From contig JAEUIE010000022.1 in NCBI GenBank assembly GCA_016795155.1, forward strand, positions 62,001-126,000: 64,000 bases of DNA, given 5' to 3'. The notes under the pieces were generated by a model. That model saw nothing but the letters and a program-made list of their open reading frames with translations, searched no databases and had not been told where the DNA came from. The position numbers and the translations under genes were made by a program. Below, one piece after another: positions 51,795 to 60,253 of this stretch; positions within the stretch are counted from its first letter, which is position 1; every line of letters begins with the position of its first letter. The stretch comes from Planctomycetia bacterium. GTDB lineage: Bacteria; Planctomycetota; Planctomycetia; Gemmatales; HRBIN36.

Positions 51795-53354
51795 TTAGTC
51801 TATGACCTGAGTACGCTGTGTAGCAATTCGTTGGTCAACTGCCGAAATTGTTTGGCTTGTGGAAGAATTGGTTACAGATGCCAGAGAGAAGTTGATTCCC
51901 AGCCAGGCAGCGATGATGACCACGGGCCAGACAATGACCAGGCATACCGCAGCGGGATACACAGCTTGCCTGCCACCCAGCAGGGCAAACAGAAACACAG
52001 GCACAAAGTAACACAGAATGAAAAGTGTGCTGGCCTGGATGATGCCCCACATCTTAGAGGTGGCAATACTTCTGACTGGGATAGCTGTCATCAGCAGATC
52101 ATCCCAGGTTTTCATCCGTTTTTCCTCATTAATGGTGCCCATAGAGCGCAGGAATACGGTGATCGCCGCAAAGACGATCAGAATGACTCCCATCAGAGTT
52201 ACTTCCCGCTCGATGGCATTCAGACTCAATCGCTGGAACAGTTGAAGCAGTTCACGCCATTGCAGCCTGATCAGATGATAAACCAGTCGGCCTTGGGTAA
52301 TGTTGTTGACGATGCCGCCGATCATGCTGATGGAAAATGCCATGCATCCCAGAGCGCCCAGCCAGGTCGGGATGGATCGCAACGCAGGCAAGGGTGCAAT
52401 GCCCAGAATGTGCCGTTCCCTCCAGCGAATGGGATCCGCGCCGATCGTGTTCATGCGAATGCCCCACCGCCATCGCATCGATCGGTCTTCCAGTTGCCGC
52501 AGGCACGCCCAGCGAATCGTCCAGCAGGAAAGTTTGACAAAGAACCAACCTATGATGGCAAAGAACAACATGTGAGCCAGCAATGTTTCAGGCTTGATGC
52601 TGGTGAAGGGATAAGCAGAAATGCCAACCACCACTTCTGCCGGATTCATCCAGGTCGGAATGGGTTTTTCACCGAGTAAAGTCAAACTGAACAGAACAAC
52701 GATGATCATGATGGAATAGCAAGCCATGATGGCATCGCGCGTTCGTCTGGTGATGACAGCACTGAAAATGCAGATGCCTGTCAGTGCAAAGGTGATGATG
52801 AATGCATGCAGGTAACAGATTAGAATGTGGACTAAATCAACCCTGGCCAGGCCCGCAACCACGAACACCAGCGGCATGCTGAAGAGCATGAATCGAAACA
52901 GTTGCCAGTAGCGTCCCAGCACTTTGCCCCAGACAATTTCATGGTCGGAGAGTTCAGTACAAAACAGTGCTGTCAGCGTATCCTTCTCTTTTTCCTGCCC
53001 GAGTGCACTGGCTGTTAAGGCGGGAGTTACCAGTAACAACACAAAGAGTTGCAGAGGGAAGAACTTGCCCAGGTATTGTGCTGCAAAGAGCAACTTGGAT
53101 TCATTCACATAATCAATGCGATCCTGCCAGCGCTGGTTATCCCGTTCCCCTGCGTAGTACTGGCTGTTGATTCGACTGTCAAACTGTAAAGCAGTCGATC
53201 CAAAATGGAGACAGCAGAGAAGAAAAAAGCAGATGCCGAGAATGATGATGCTGCGACGATCTTTACCTCGATGCATTTCCCACGCCAGCACGGGACCTCC
53301 CAGGCGATAAGGAAAGTCCCACGACACTACAGCTTCCTTTCCATGTTCCGACAA
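51795..53354 (-). CDS. ABC transporter permease (ABC-2 like)
   Basis: A 519-residue membrane protein with about ten to twelve helices. The motif LGQEKEKDTLTALFCTELSDHEIVWGK is the E-x-x-x-T-L coupling helix of ABC-2 permeases with its conserved acidic pair, and a second similar element NEEKRMKTWDDLLMTAIPV occurs later, suggesting an internally duplicated permease. It is the most upstream gene of the minus-strand ABC cluster, with no adjacent gene on its 5' side except a palindrome. Confidence 0.82.
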   Translation of the reverse strand: MSEHGKEAVVSWDFPYRLGGPVLAWEMHRGKDRRSIIILGICFFLLCCLHFGSTALQFDSRINSQYYAGERDNQRWQDRIDYVNESKLLFAAQYLGKFFPLQLFVLLLVTPALTASALGQEKEKDTLTALFCTELSDHEIVWGKVLGRYWQLFRFMLFSMPLVFVVAGLARVDLVHILICYLHAFIITFALTGICIFSAVITRRTRDAIMACYSIMIIVVLFSLTLLGEKPIPTWMNPAEVVVGISAYPFTSIKPETLLAHMLFFAIIGWFFVKLSCWTIRWACLRQLEDRSMRWRWGIRMNTIGADPIRWRERHILGIAPLPALRSIPTWLGALGCMAFSISMIGGIVNNITQGRLVYHLIRLQWRELLQLFQRLSLNAIEREVTLMGVILIVFAAITVFLRSMGTINEEKRMKTWDDLLMTAIPVRSIATSKMWGIIQASTLFILCYFVPVFLFALLGGRQAVYPAAVCLVIVWPVVIIAAWLGINFSLASVTNSSTSQTISAVDQRIATQRTQVID

Positions 53355-53373
53355 CTTGATGCCTGAAGATCGG

Positions 53374-53452
53374 GTGCCACGGTTTGCGTGTACTCACGCT
53401 AACCGTGCCAGATCACTGTATAAGGGTGGCACAGACAGGAATGTCTGTGCCA
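53374..53452. repeat. Palindromic repeat pair
   Basis: Hairpin GTGCCACGGTTTGCGTGTAC...CGCTAACCGTGCCA with GTACTC loop (53374-53410), followed by a second hairpin GGTGGCACAGACA...TGTCTGTGCCAC (53424-53452). Confidence 0.7.
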
Positions 53453-53584
53453 CGGAACAGATTCAGGTTTTGAGATAGTTCTTATAGTAGAATAACAGCC
53501 AACCGTCGCAGCGTGTACCTCAAACTTCTCTGAAATTCGTTCGTCGAATGAGTAGCGTCACGATATTAAATCCGGAGTTCAATC

Positions 53585-54829
53585 ATGAAACACTACCGAA
53601 TTATGTTCCTGCTCCTTATCGGAGCAATCACCCTGAGTGCATTATCACTGTTGAAAACCACTGCTGAACCTCCCCCCATACAATCCACACTCCATGAATT
53701 GAGAAAGTTCGCTGAACAGAACAACGATTTCGGGATCGAACTGTACCACCGTTTACGCACTCAGCCAGGCAACGTCTTCTTCTCACCCTACAGCATTTCC
53801 ACTGCATTAGCGATGGTCTCCACTGGCGCAAGAAATCAAACCGAGGCTCAGATGCTCAAATGCCTGCATCTCGGCACAGATCAAAAGTTGAATACCACCC
53901 TGCATCGCGATTTGATGACTTCCATGCTGCATCAGCCCAAAGGCTACGAAATTCGCATTGCCAATGCACTGTGGGGACAGAATGCACATCCCTTCAAAGC
54001 GGATTTTGTCACCGGGCTGCAACATTCCTTCCGTGCCGAAGGGCGTACGCTCGACTTTGCAGGTGAAGCCGAGCAGAGCAGAACGATCATCAATCAATGG
54101 GTAGAAGCACAGACCAACCAGAGGATTAAGAACCTCCTGCCTTCAGGCAGCATCACTGGCCTGACTCGCCTGGTGTTGACCAACGCCATTTACTTCAAAG
54201 GAACCTGGCAAACGCCATTCAGTAAGAGTGCAACACGCCCTGGGGATTTCTTCATCACGAGTGATGACAAAGTGAAGGCAGAGATGATGGCTAGGACCGC
54301 ATCCATGCGTTATGCAGAAAACGATCTTTTCCAGGCATTGGAGCTTCCTTATGCCGGTGATCGTCTCTCGATGGTGATCTTGCTGCCGCGAAAACGAAAT
54401 AACCTGGGCGAAGCGGAATCACAACTAAGCTCAGGCATGGTCAGCCAACTGGTGCAGAAGATGACCTCACCGAAAGTAATCTTGAGCTTGCCTCGAATTA
54501 AAACAACTTACGAAAAGCCATTAAAAACGACTTTGGTGAGCATGGGTATGACCGATGCCTTTGAAGCAGGCATAGCGGACTTTTCCGGAATAGATAGCAC
54601 CCGCGAGCTTTATATTTCCGAAGTCTATCACAAGGCATTTTGTGAAATCAACGAAGAAGGCACGGAAGCAGCAGCAGCAACTGCAGTAGCAATGGTAGAG
54701 TATTCAACACCCAGCAAACAACCACCACCTGTTGAGTTCAAAGCAGATCACCCATATCTTTACTTGATCCGCGACAGGCAGACTGGCAGCATACTCTTCA
54801 TGGGACGCGTTGTCGACCCAAGGCAATAA
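53585..54829 (+). CDS. Secreted serpin-family protease inhibitor
   Basis: A 414-residue serpin with an N-terminal signal segment (IMFLLLIGAITLSALSLLK). Serpin landmarks include NVFFSPYSISTALAMVSTGA, LVLTNAIYFKGTWQTPF, ALELPYAGDRLSMVILLP, and the C-terminal HKAFCEINEEGTEAAAATA hinge followed by YLIRDRQTGSILFMGRVVDP. The small-residue hinge marks it as inhibitory. Counting from the hinge, P1 falls on Tyr in MVEYS, which would suggest a chymotrypsin-like target, but the loop after it is about four residues longer than in antitrypsin, so this is tentative. Bacterial serpins are uncommon. Confidence 0.92.
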   Translation: MKHYRIMFLLLIGAITLSALSLLKTTAEPPPIQSTLHELRKFAEQNNDFGIELYHRLRTQPGNVFFSPYSISTALAMVSTGARNQTEAQMLKCLHLGTDQKLNTTLHRDLMTSMLHQPKGYEIRIANALWGQNAHPFKADFVTGLQHSFRAEGRTLDFAGEAEQSRTIINQWVEAQTNQRIKNLLPSGSITGLTRLVLTNAIYFKGTWQTPFSKSATRPGDFFITSDDKVKAEMMARTASMRYAENDLFQALELPYAGDRLSMVILLPRKRNNLGEAESQLSSGMVSQLVQKMTSPKVILSLPRIKTTYEKPLKTTLVSMGMTDAFEAGIADFSGIDSTRELYISEVYHKAFCEINEEGTEAAAATAVAMVEYSTPSKQPPPVEFKADHPYLYLIRDRQTGSILFMGRVVDPRQ

Positions 54830-54847
54830 TTGGATAACGGTTTTTAC

Positions 54848-55813
54848 ATGGATGCTGACCTGCTTCCCTATGCTGGAAAACTGGCAGCACTCGCTGCCAG
54901 TATTATCTGGTCGTGTTCCATTTCGCTCTACAAGGCACATGGGCACGGCGTGCCTGCTCAGGTTCTGAACCTCAACAAACTGCTCGTAGCCCTCATCGGG
55001 TTTAGTCTGATTGTTGGCACACTCAACTTCCTGGCCTGGCAGGGAATGCTCCAGGGTTCCTATGCATTCCCCAAATCCTGGGAAAAAACAGGCTGGCTGA
55101 TGGCATCCGGCGTCATTGGACTGACACTCGGAGATACCTTTTTCTTCGCTTCGATTCGCTATCTTGGTGCTGCACTCACTGCAGCGTTGCAGTGTCTCAC
55201 TCCACCCCTCAATGCCCTGATTGACTGGATTTATCTCGGCAAGTCCATGAACAATCTGCAGGTGCTCGGCATGGTCGTCATAGTGGTGGCAGTCGCAGGT
55301 GTGATCCTGGCTGCAGCGCCACAGAAATCGGGCGAAAAGGTTACCAGGCGATGGCTCTATGGCCTGGGGACTTCCATTGCCTCGGCAATCTGTACGGCTG
55401 GATCGTATGCCTTAACTGGAGAGATGCTGAAAAACGAGAGCATTTTTCCTTGCGTGTTATTAAGAGTAATCCCGGCGTTTCTGGTGTTGGCTTTGATCAC
55501 TGGCACTTCCACAACCGGTCGGCAGGGGATGGTCATGCTCTGGAGCCAACCGCGAAAACTGGGCTACCTGATCCTGGCTGCATTCCTCGGAACCATCATA
55601 GGCATTTCCTTGCAGGCTTACGCATTTCAACTGGTGGATACGGGCATCGTCAGCACGCTCAGCACCACTTACCCCATTTTTGTGATTCCTGTGGCAGCAT
55701 ATTTTCTGAAGGAACACCCTACGCCTATGCAAATTGTCTGGACCTTCCTTGCCATTATCGGCATCGCCTTGCTCACTTTGCCCGCTTCTGTCTGGAGTGG
55801 CTGGCTAACGTAA
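54848..55813 (+). CDS. DMT-superfamily (EamA) transporter
   Basis: A 321-residue protein from ATG 54848 (a TTG at 54830 directly after the serpin stop is also in frame). Ten hydrophobic helices are arranged as two EamA repeats: LAALAASIIWSCSISLYKAH...ILAAAPQ and RRWLYGLGTSIASAICTAGS...ALLTLPASVW. Typical EamA segments ALTAALQCLTPPLNALIDWI and STLSTTYPIFVIPVAAYFLKE are visible. It likely exports small metabolites; no substrate can be named. It is 18 bases from the serpin stop, so the two may be co-transcribed. Confidence 0.87.
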   Translation: MDADLLPYAGKLAALAASIIWSCSISLYKAHGHGVPAQVLNLNKLLVALIGFSLIVGTLNFLAWQGMLQGSYAFPKSWEKTGWLMASGVIGLTLGDTFFFASIRYLGAALTAALQCLTPPLNALIDWIYLGKSMNNLQVLGMVVIVVAVAGVILAAAPQKSGEKVTRRWLYGLGTSIASAICTAGSYALTGEMLKNESIFPCVLLRVIPAFLVLALITGTSTTGRQGMVMLWSQPRKLGYLILAAFLGTIIGISLQAYAFQLVDTGIVSTLSTTYPIFVIPVAAYFLKEHPTPMQIVWTFLAIIGIALLTLPASVWSGWLT

Positions 55814-55858
55814 AGTTTTAAGCTACAGTTAAGGCAGGTATCACCCAGGAACCTGCCC

Positions 55859-56695
55859 ATGTTGCGTACATCTTTCTCCATCTTGATCTGTCTCGGCTTC
55901 GGTTCAACCACGTTGGCAGGCTACGGCCATAACTGGACATGGAAGAAATCGCCTGACTCGACAAAGCTCAAGAAATGTGTTCAGGAAATGAAATTCATTC
56001 TGCAAGCCAGTCCGGTTCGATTGGCATCTGTAGACGGCACCGGTGAACCTACCGTGCTGGAATCTGTCATCACCTTCAACATGAAAGGTGAAGAAGATGA
56101 CATTGGTGAACCTTTTGTATTTCCAGGCCGCACGGGGTTTAACTTCTGCAAAACCAATGGCAAAGATTACGACGCTGTCGTAACCGCCTGCTTGCTGGTG
56201 GTGCTCGATCATTTCAGCAGTGACGAAGTCGCCATCAGCAGTGATGGCAAAATGAATGAGGAAGATTGGGGGGAAGGCATCAAGCTTTACAAGAAGGTGT
56301 TGGGCAGGCAGCCCAAGCTCGGGAAAGGCTCGGCAGTTTCAGAAGTATTGCGCAAGATCAATCTCACGCCTTCGTGGGATATCAGCAGGCTCTGGATTGT
56401 CTTTGGCTTGCTGGGTATCGGCGGCCTGGTCGCATGGTATATTTTCAATCCTCGTCCCGACTTCACGATTCTCTTTCAGCAGGATGGCAACGCCTATGTA
56501 AAAGGCAGTTTTCCTGAAGCCTATGTACAAGCTGTTCGTACCTTTTTCAAGCAGGACATGCCCATGAAACGCAACGTCATGGTGAAAGGTTGGAATGAAG
56601 CCGATGGCAGAATGCGTCTGAGCATTGCAGGCTCCGTTTCTGATCGCGAACAGCAACGCATCCGAAACTTCTTCGCCATGCTGAGAAAGAAATAG
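55859..56695 (+). CDS. Hypothetical exported protein with internal membrane helix, DUF3634-like C-terminus
   Basis: A 278-residue protein. A signal peptide (MLRTSFSILICLGFGSTTLAG) precedes a soluble region of unknown fold (22-178), then a membrane helix (LWIVFGLLGIGGLVAWYIF, about 179-197), then a cytoplasmic-side domain FTILFQQDGNAYVKGSFPEA...GRMRLSIAGSVSDREQQRIRN. The last part resembles DUF3634, a small domain that ends in QQRIRN. No function is known. It follows the DMT transporter by 45 bases. Confidence 0.6.
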   Translation: MLRTSFSILICLGFGSTTLAGYGHNWTWKKSPDSTKLKKCVQEMKFILQASPVRLASVDGTGEPTVLESVITFNMKGEEDDIGEPFVFPGRTGFNFCKTNGKDYDAVVTACLLVVLDHFSSDEVAISSDGKMNEEDWGEGIKLYKKVLGRQPKLGKGSAVSEVLRKINLTPSWDISRLWIVFGLLGIGGLVAWYIFNPRPDFTILFQQDGNAYVKGSFPEAYVQAVRTFFKQDMPMKRNVMVKGWNEADGRMRLSIAGSVSDREQQRIRNFFAMLRKK

Positions 56696-56733
56696 TCGAA
56701 TCAGGGACATAGGTCACTTACGATTCGGTGACC

Positions 56734-56742
56734 GTGCCACAC
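56734..56742. repeat. Left target-site duplication of the IS element
   Basis: GTGCCACAC, repeated directly at 58202-58210 on the other side of the insertion sequence. The intact palindrome at 48507 contains this 9-mer once, so the duplication arose from insertion. Confidence 0.75.
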
Positions 56743-58201
56743 AACGCCCTCAACCTAAATCGTCGCGTCAGTTGCTCGTGCCCAAAAAGCCGTTCTCTGT
56801 CACAAGGAGGAGATCAACAACAACTCCTGAGACAGGAACGGCTTATGCGCACGACACGGAAGTCGGAAGCAAGCTTATCGATGCCGTCTGGGTTCCTTAC
56901 CAGCGTGAGGTACTTTCTCACGCCGGCGGTGTGGAAGCAAGCCCAAAGTGTTTGTCCGGCGAAGCGGAAGCGTCGTTGGGACATGCAACCCTTAATCCTG
57001 GCGCTGCTGGCCATGACCTGGCTGACACAGCACACGGTGGAAGAGCGATTCCAGGTCGCCTGTTCTTTCGTCATTGCCTGCCGTCCCAAGCGCTCTCGTC
57101 CCGGTCGTACCGTGCCTGGTTTTCTCAAGGCCTTGCATCGTCTGCCAGTACGTGTGTTTCACCTTCTGAGCCGCTGCATTCGTGATCGCCTGTTGGAGCG
57201 AGGTTTGTTGCAGCGTATCGCGGGATTCTTTCCGGTAGGAGTCGATGGCAGCCGCCTGAGCTGCCCACGCACCCAGGAACTGGAGGAACGCTTGCCCGCC
57301 GTCAGCACTTCGTCGGCGCCGCAGGTGTGGATCACCGCTCTGGTGCATCTGCTCTCGGGCGTGCCATGGTGGTGGAAGGTGGGAAAAGGAAATGCCAGCG
57401 AACGATCCCAGTTACAGGCGATGCTGACTTGTCTGCCTGGGAACTCCTTGATTGTAGCCGATGCCGGCTTCGTCAGTTATGCCCTGTATTTAAGGATTAT
57501 TCTGTGCGGCCATCACATGGTGGTGCGGATGAAATCGAGCGTGCAACTGTTCACGCAGTCGCGCGTGCCGATGACACGTTATCAACAAGGCCGGGTGTTG
57601 TGGTGCCCCGATGTGAGCCGGTTTCGGGATCATCCGCCGATCCCGGCCCGACTGGTACGCATCACCGGCAAACAGGGCGGCGGGGATGTCTGGCTGCTGA
57701 CCACGGTGCTGGATCGACACGTCCTCTCTCGGAAGCAGATCGGCAAACTCTATCGACTACGTTGGGAGAACGAGTGCTTCTTCCGTTCCTACAAGCGAAC
57801 CTTGGGCAAAGTGAAGCTGTGGGGGCGTACGATCAAGACCGTCCATCGAGAAGTGGAAGCCTCGCTCTTGGCGGTACAACTGCTGCTGGCGCAAGTGCTG
57901 CGCAGCGGACTACCAGCCCAGATGGTGCCCAGCCTGTCTCGAGCGCTCCAGGTCATTCGAGAAGATCTTCATCTCTATGCCAGTCACTATCGTCGACGCA
58001 CCGGGTATGAAAAACGACTGCGATCAGCATTCCGTGACCGCCGCACTCGCCATGCTGCCAAAATACGCAAACCCTGGCCCAGGAAAAAGACTTACCACCC
58101 TCCCAAACCTCCTCAACTCCTCACGCCCCTGGTCGATATCAAACACTTGCTTTACCCAAGGAATACCGCTGCGTAGAGTACGCTTAGGTTAAGGGCGTTG
58201 A
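56743..58201. mobile_element. IS4-family insertion sequence, about 1.46 kb
   Basis: Terminal inverted repeats AACGCCCTCAACCTAA (left) and TTAGGTTAAGGGCGTT (right) differ at one base in about 16. The element is flanked by the direct repeat GTGCCACAC. It carries one transposase gene with a complete DDE triad. It sits within a composite palindrome of the GTGCCACACTTCG subfamily, the left end of which is left of the IS and the remainder right of it. Both ends and the gene look intact, so it may be active. Confidence 0.85.
56845..58176 (+). CDS. IS4-family DDE transposase
   Basis: About 443 residues from ATG 56845; the frame is open to 56728 but that part is outside or at the edge of the element. 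Catalytic residues: D134 in GVDGSRL, D206 in VADAGFV and E310 in the Y-(2)-R-(3)-E-(6)-K signature YRLRWENECFFRSYK. The C-terminal tail is basic, as in DNA-binding transposases. Higher G+C than neighbouring host genes by eye, consistent with acquisition. Confidence 0.9.
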   Translation: MRTTRKSEASLSMPSGFLTSVRYFLTPAVWKQAQSVCPAKRKRRWDMQPLILALLAMTWLTQHTVEERFQVACSFVIACRPKRSRPGRTVPGFLKALHRLPVRVFHLLSRCIRDRLLERGLLQRIAGFFPVGVDGSRLSCPRTQELEERLPAVSTSSAPQVWITALVHLLSGVPWWWKVGKGNASERSQLQAMLTCLPGNSLIVADAGFVSYALYLRIILCGHHMVVRMKSSVQLFTQSRVPMTRYQQGRVLWCPDVSRFRDHPPIPARLVRITGKQGGGDVWLLTTVLDRHVLSRKQIGKLYRLRWENECFFRSYKRTLGKVKLWGRTIKTVHREVEASLLAVQLLLAQVLRSGLPAQMVPSLSRALQVIREDLHLYASHYRRRTGYEKRLRSAFRDRRTRHAAKIRKPWPRKKTYHPPKPPQLLTPLVDIKHLLYPRNTAA

Positions 58202-58329
58202 GTGCCACACTTCGACGTGTACTCACGTCGAGGTGTGCTTCTATCGATTGCGTGCTTCTCTGATTCATGAGACGGGACTTAGTTCTCCGAAACCACACCC
58301 CGTCGTGAGTACACGCCGGAGTGTGGCAC
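58202..58329. repeat. Composite palindrome split by the IS element (right part)
   Basis: GTGCCACACTTCGACGTGTAC to GAGTACACGCCGGAGTGTGGC plus AC, matching 48507-48634. The bases GTGACCGTGCCACAC expected just before TTCGAC are found left of the IS, ending at 56742. Confidence 0.8.
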
Positions 58330-58390
58330 AGATTCTGAATGCAATTGCCTTCGCTTTTTACTTTGAATAACAACCTTTTGAAAACACTCA

Positions 58391-59590
58391 TCACGGAGCC
58401 TGTACCTTTACTTCCGCATCAAAACACAAACCCTTATCATGATGCTCAAGCAACGTCTTTCTCTGAGTTGATATCGTTCGATGGATTGATTTCTCAGGCA
58501 ACAACTTCCCGTTCCATCGAATGGAAATGGGCTGGTCCAGGTTGATCAGATCATCTCGCAGACGCAGGGTGATGCCGTTAAAGTGCTCTGATTCGATGCT
58601 GATGTTCTGCTGATCTACCGTAGCAACCATCTTGGCTGCTTTAAGCTTATCTGCAGGAAACTCTGCCTGTGCCAGCCAGTAAAAACTCGGTTGCAGCGGT
58701 TCCACCCAGACGATCTTTCGGGGCACCGTATTCCTGGTGAACTTCATCATCCACGGGATGGCAATAGCATCCTTGCGCTGCATCCAGTGACCCATTCCCG
58801 GTTGAATCACCACTTCATGCGTGTACCCGTGCGGGTCTTGCTCTCGCAGATCAAGAAGCAGTTTTTTCCAGACCAGTGCCTGCTTGTTGCGATCATATGC
58901 TTTGTCGTTTTCACCCATATGTAACGTGAACGGCAGATTCCTCAGATTGTCTGCCCGAACATCGCCAGGATGTCCAGCCATCATGGCAGCAGCAGCCCAG
59001 CGATGTGCCATGCGTGGCGCCATGCGGAACACACCATCGCCACCAGCGGAGTATCCCATCAAGTAAACTTTGTCGACGTTCACCTCTTCAAACACCGCAG
59101 CATCCTGAATCAGCCGTGAGAAGAAAGCATCCATGTGAGGCTGGAACCACATGTTCCAGGCATCATTGGGTGCTCGTGGTGCAAGGTAAACGCCTTCGAT
59201 GGGCTTATAAAGTTTCTTCTGATTCTCCCATTGCTGATCGTTGATCGATTTACTGGTGTTGCCACCTCCATGCATGGAAATGAAGAGTGACCGACCATCC
59301 GCAGGCTTGTCGGCAAAGACGGTGTAATCGAACTTCATGTTCAATTCGCCCAGCGTGATCTGCTTCTTTTTCCACTCTTCTTCATGATGGGCTTTGGTCT
59401 GCCTGGCATCCTCTGCAATCAGAAGCCGCCTGGTCTGTTCAGCTTGCGATTTGCTGAGAGGCTGAGTTGCGAAGGCCTGCTGCTGGAGGTCCTGCTGTCT
59501 TGATGGCAGTTGCAGCCAGGTTTCAAGCGCTGCCACCGGGTCAGTACCCGGGACGCATAGAAAAACCAGAAACCACGATAAGTAAGGCAC
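58391..59590 (-). CDS. Secreted alpha/beta hydrolase, PHB depolymerase-like esterase
   Basis: A 399-residue protein with signal peptide (MPYLSWFLVFLCVPG). The esterase core starts at LFISMHGGGN (oxyanion region HGGG), continues to YLMGYSAGGDGVFRMAPR with the nucleophile Ser in GYSAGG, has LHMGENDKAYD with the acid Asp, and the catalytic His in GMGHWM. This order is that of poly(3-hydroxybutyrate) depolymerase/feruloyl esterase-like enzymes. The C-terminal 120 residues form an extra domain (FYWLAQAEFPADKLKAAKM). Substrate unknown. Confidence 0.82.
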   Translation of the reverse strand: MPYLSWFLVFLCVPGTDPVAALETWLQLPSRQQDLQQQAFATQPLSKSQAEQTRRLLIAEDARQTKAHHEEEWKKKQITLGELNMKFDYTVFADKPADGRSLFISMHGGGNTSKSINDQQWENQKKLYKPIEGVYLAPRAPNDAWNMWFQPHMDAFFSRLIQDAAVFEEVNVDKVYLMGYSAGGDGVFRMAPRMAHRWAAAAMMAGHPGDVRADNLRNLPFTLHMGENDKAYDRNKQALVWKKLLLDLREQDPHGYTHEVVIQPGMGHWMQRKDAIAIPWMMKFTRNTVPRKIVWVEPLQPSFYWLAQAEFPADKLKAAKMVATVDQQNISIESEHFNGITLRLRDDLINLDQPISIRWNGKLLPEKSIHRTISTQRKTLLEHHDKGLCFDAEVKVQAP

Positions 59591-59720
59591 AGCAATACTC
59601 TCGAAAAAGGCAGTACAGGGTATAGTGTTGAGTTCTGGTTTGGTTTGGCAACTGGTCTAGACCCGATTGCAGGGTATAATAGGAAGGTAAGAACATTCTC
59701 TCGAACCGGAGATTTTGATA

Positions 59721-60113
59721 ATGAGTGCAGTGGCAGAAAGCAAACCGCAAACCAGCGTGAATCCTCCTATTACCGTCACAGAGCGTGCTGCAGAAGAAGT
59801 TCGTCGCATTGTCGATGAGCAGCGTGCTGCAGGCGTGCTGGCACCTGAAGAACGCGTTTACCTTCGGGTTTCCGTAAAAGGTGGCGGCTGTTCAGGCTTT
59901 CAGAACAAGCTCGACCTTGACCCCAACTACAACGAAAAGTCGGATGAACTGTTTGAAGTGAATGGCGTAGGCGTCGTCGCGGATCGTAAGAGCCTGCTCT
60001 ATATCAGCGGCGCTACCGTTGATTTCCACAACGATCTGAACAAGCGTGGCTTCAGCGTCAGCAATCCCAATGCCAAGACCACCTGCGGCTGCGGCAGTTC
60101 GTTCTCGGTATAA
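59721..60113 (+). CDS. Iron-sulfur cluster assembly protein, HesB/IscA family
   Basis: A 130-residue A-type carrier that receives and delivers Fe-S clusters. The three conserved Cys are present: VKGGGCSGFQ in the middle and TTCGCGSSFSV at the C-terminus. A 20-residue N-terminal extension precedes the domain (VTERAAEEVRRIVDEQ). GGAG lies nine bases before ATG 59721. It ends before a bidirectional terminator. Confidence 0.93.
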   Translation: MSAVAESKPQTSVNPPITVTERAAEEVRRIVDEQRAAGVLAPEERVYLRVSVKGGGCSGFQNKLDLDPNYNEKSDELFEVNGVGVVADRKSLLYISGATVDFHNDLNKRGFSVSNPNAKTTCGCGSSFSV

Positions 60114-60130
60114 GAGCATATGAAAAACAC

Positions 60131-60165
60131 GCGGGTCGGGTACTCACGCTAACCGTGCCAATTCA
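60131..60165. repeat. Truncated palindrome copy
   Basis: GGGTACTCACGCTAACCGTGCCA keeps the loop and right arm of the subfamily seen at 47492 and 53374, while the left arm has decayed. Confidence 0.5.
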
Positions 60166-60215
60166 CCGCTTAGTTACCATGACGAACTAAATTCGACACA
60201 GAAAAAAGTTCACTC

Positions 60216-60242
60216 AAACGACCAGCTTACCACTGGTCGTTT
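60216..60242. terminator. Bidirectional rho-independent terminator
   Basis: A 10-bp stem (AAACGACCAG and complement) with 7-nt loop. On the plus strand it is followed by TCTATTTCT (end of the HesB gene); on the minus strand by GAGTGAACTTTTTTC (end of the lipoate-ligase-like gene). Confidence 0.8.
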
Positions 60243-60253
60243 CTATTTCTGAC

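Noticed and set aside
51831-52679. 282-codon plus-strand frame
   Set aside because: Antisense to the ABC permease at 51795-53354; polar His/Gln-rich shadow of membrane-helix codons.
57327-58010. Second frame inside the IS element as an accessory gene
   Set aside because: It overlaps the transposase in another frame without motifs; the IS4 family normally has one gene.
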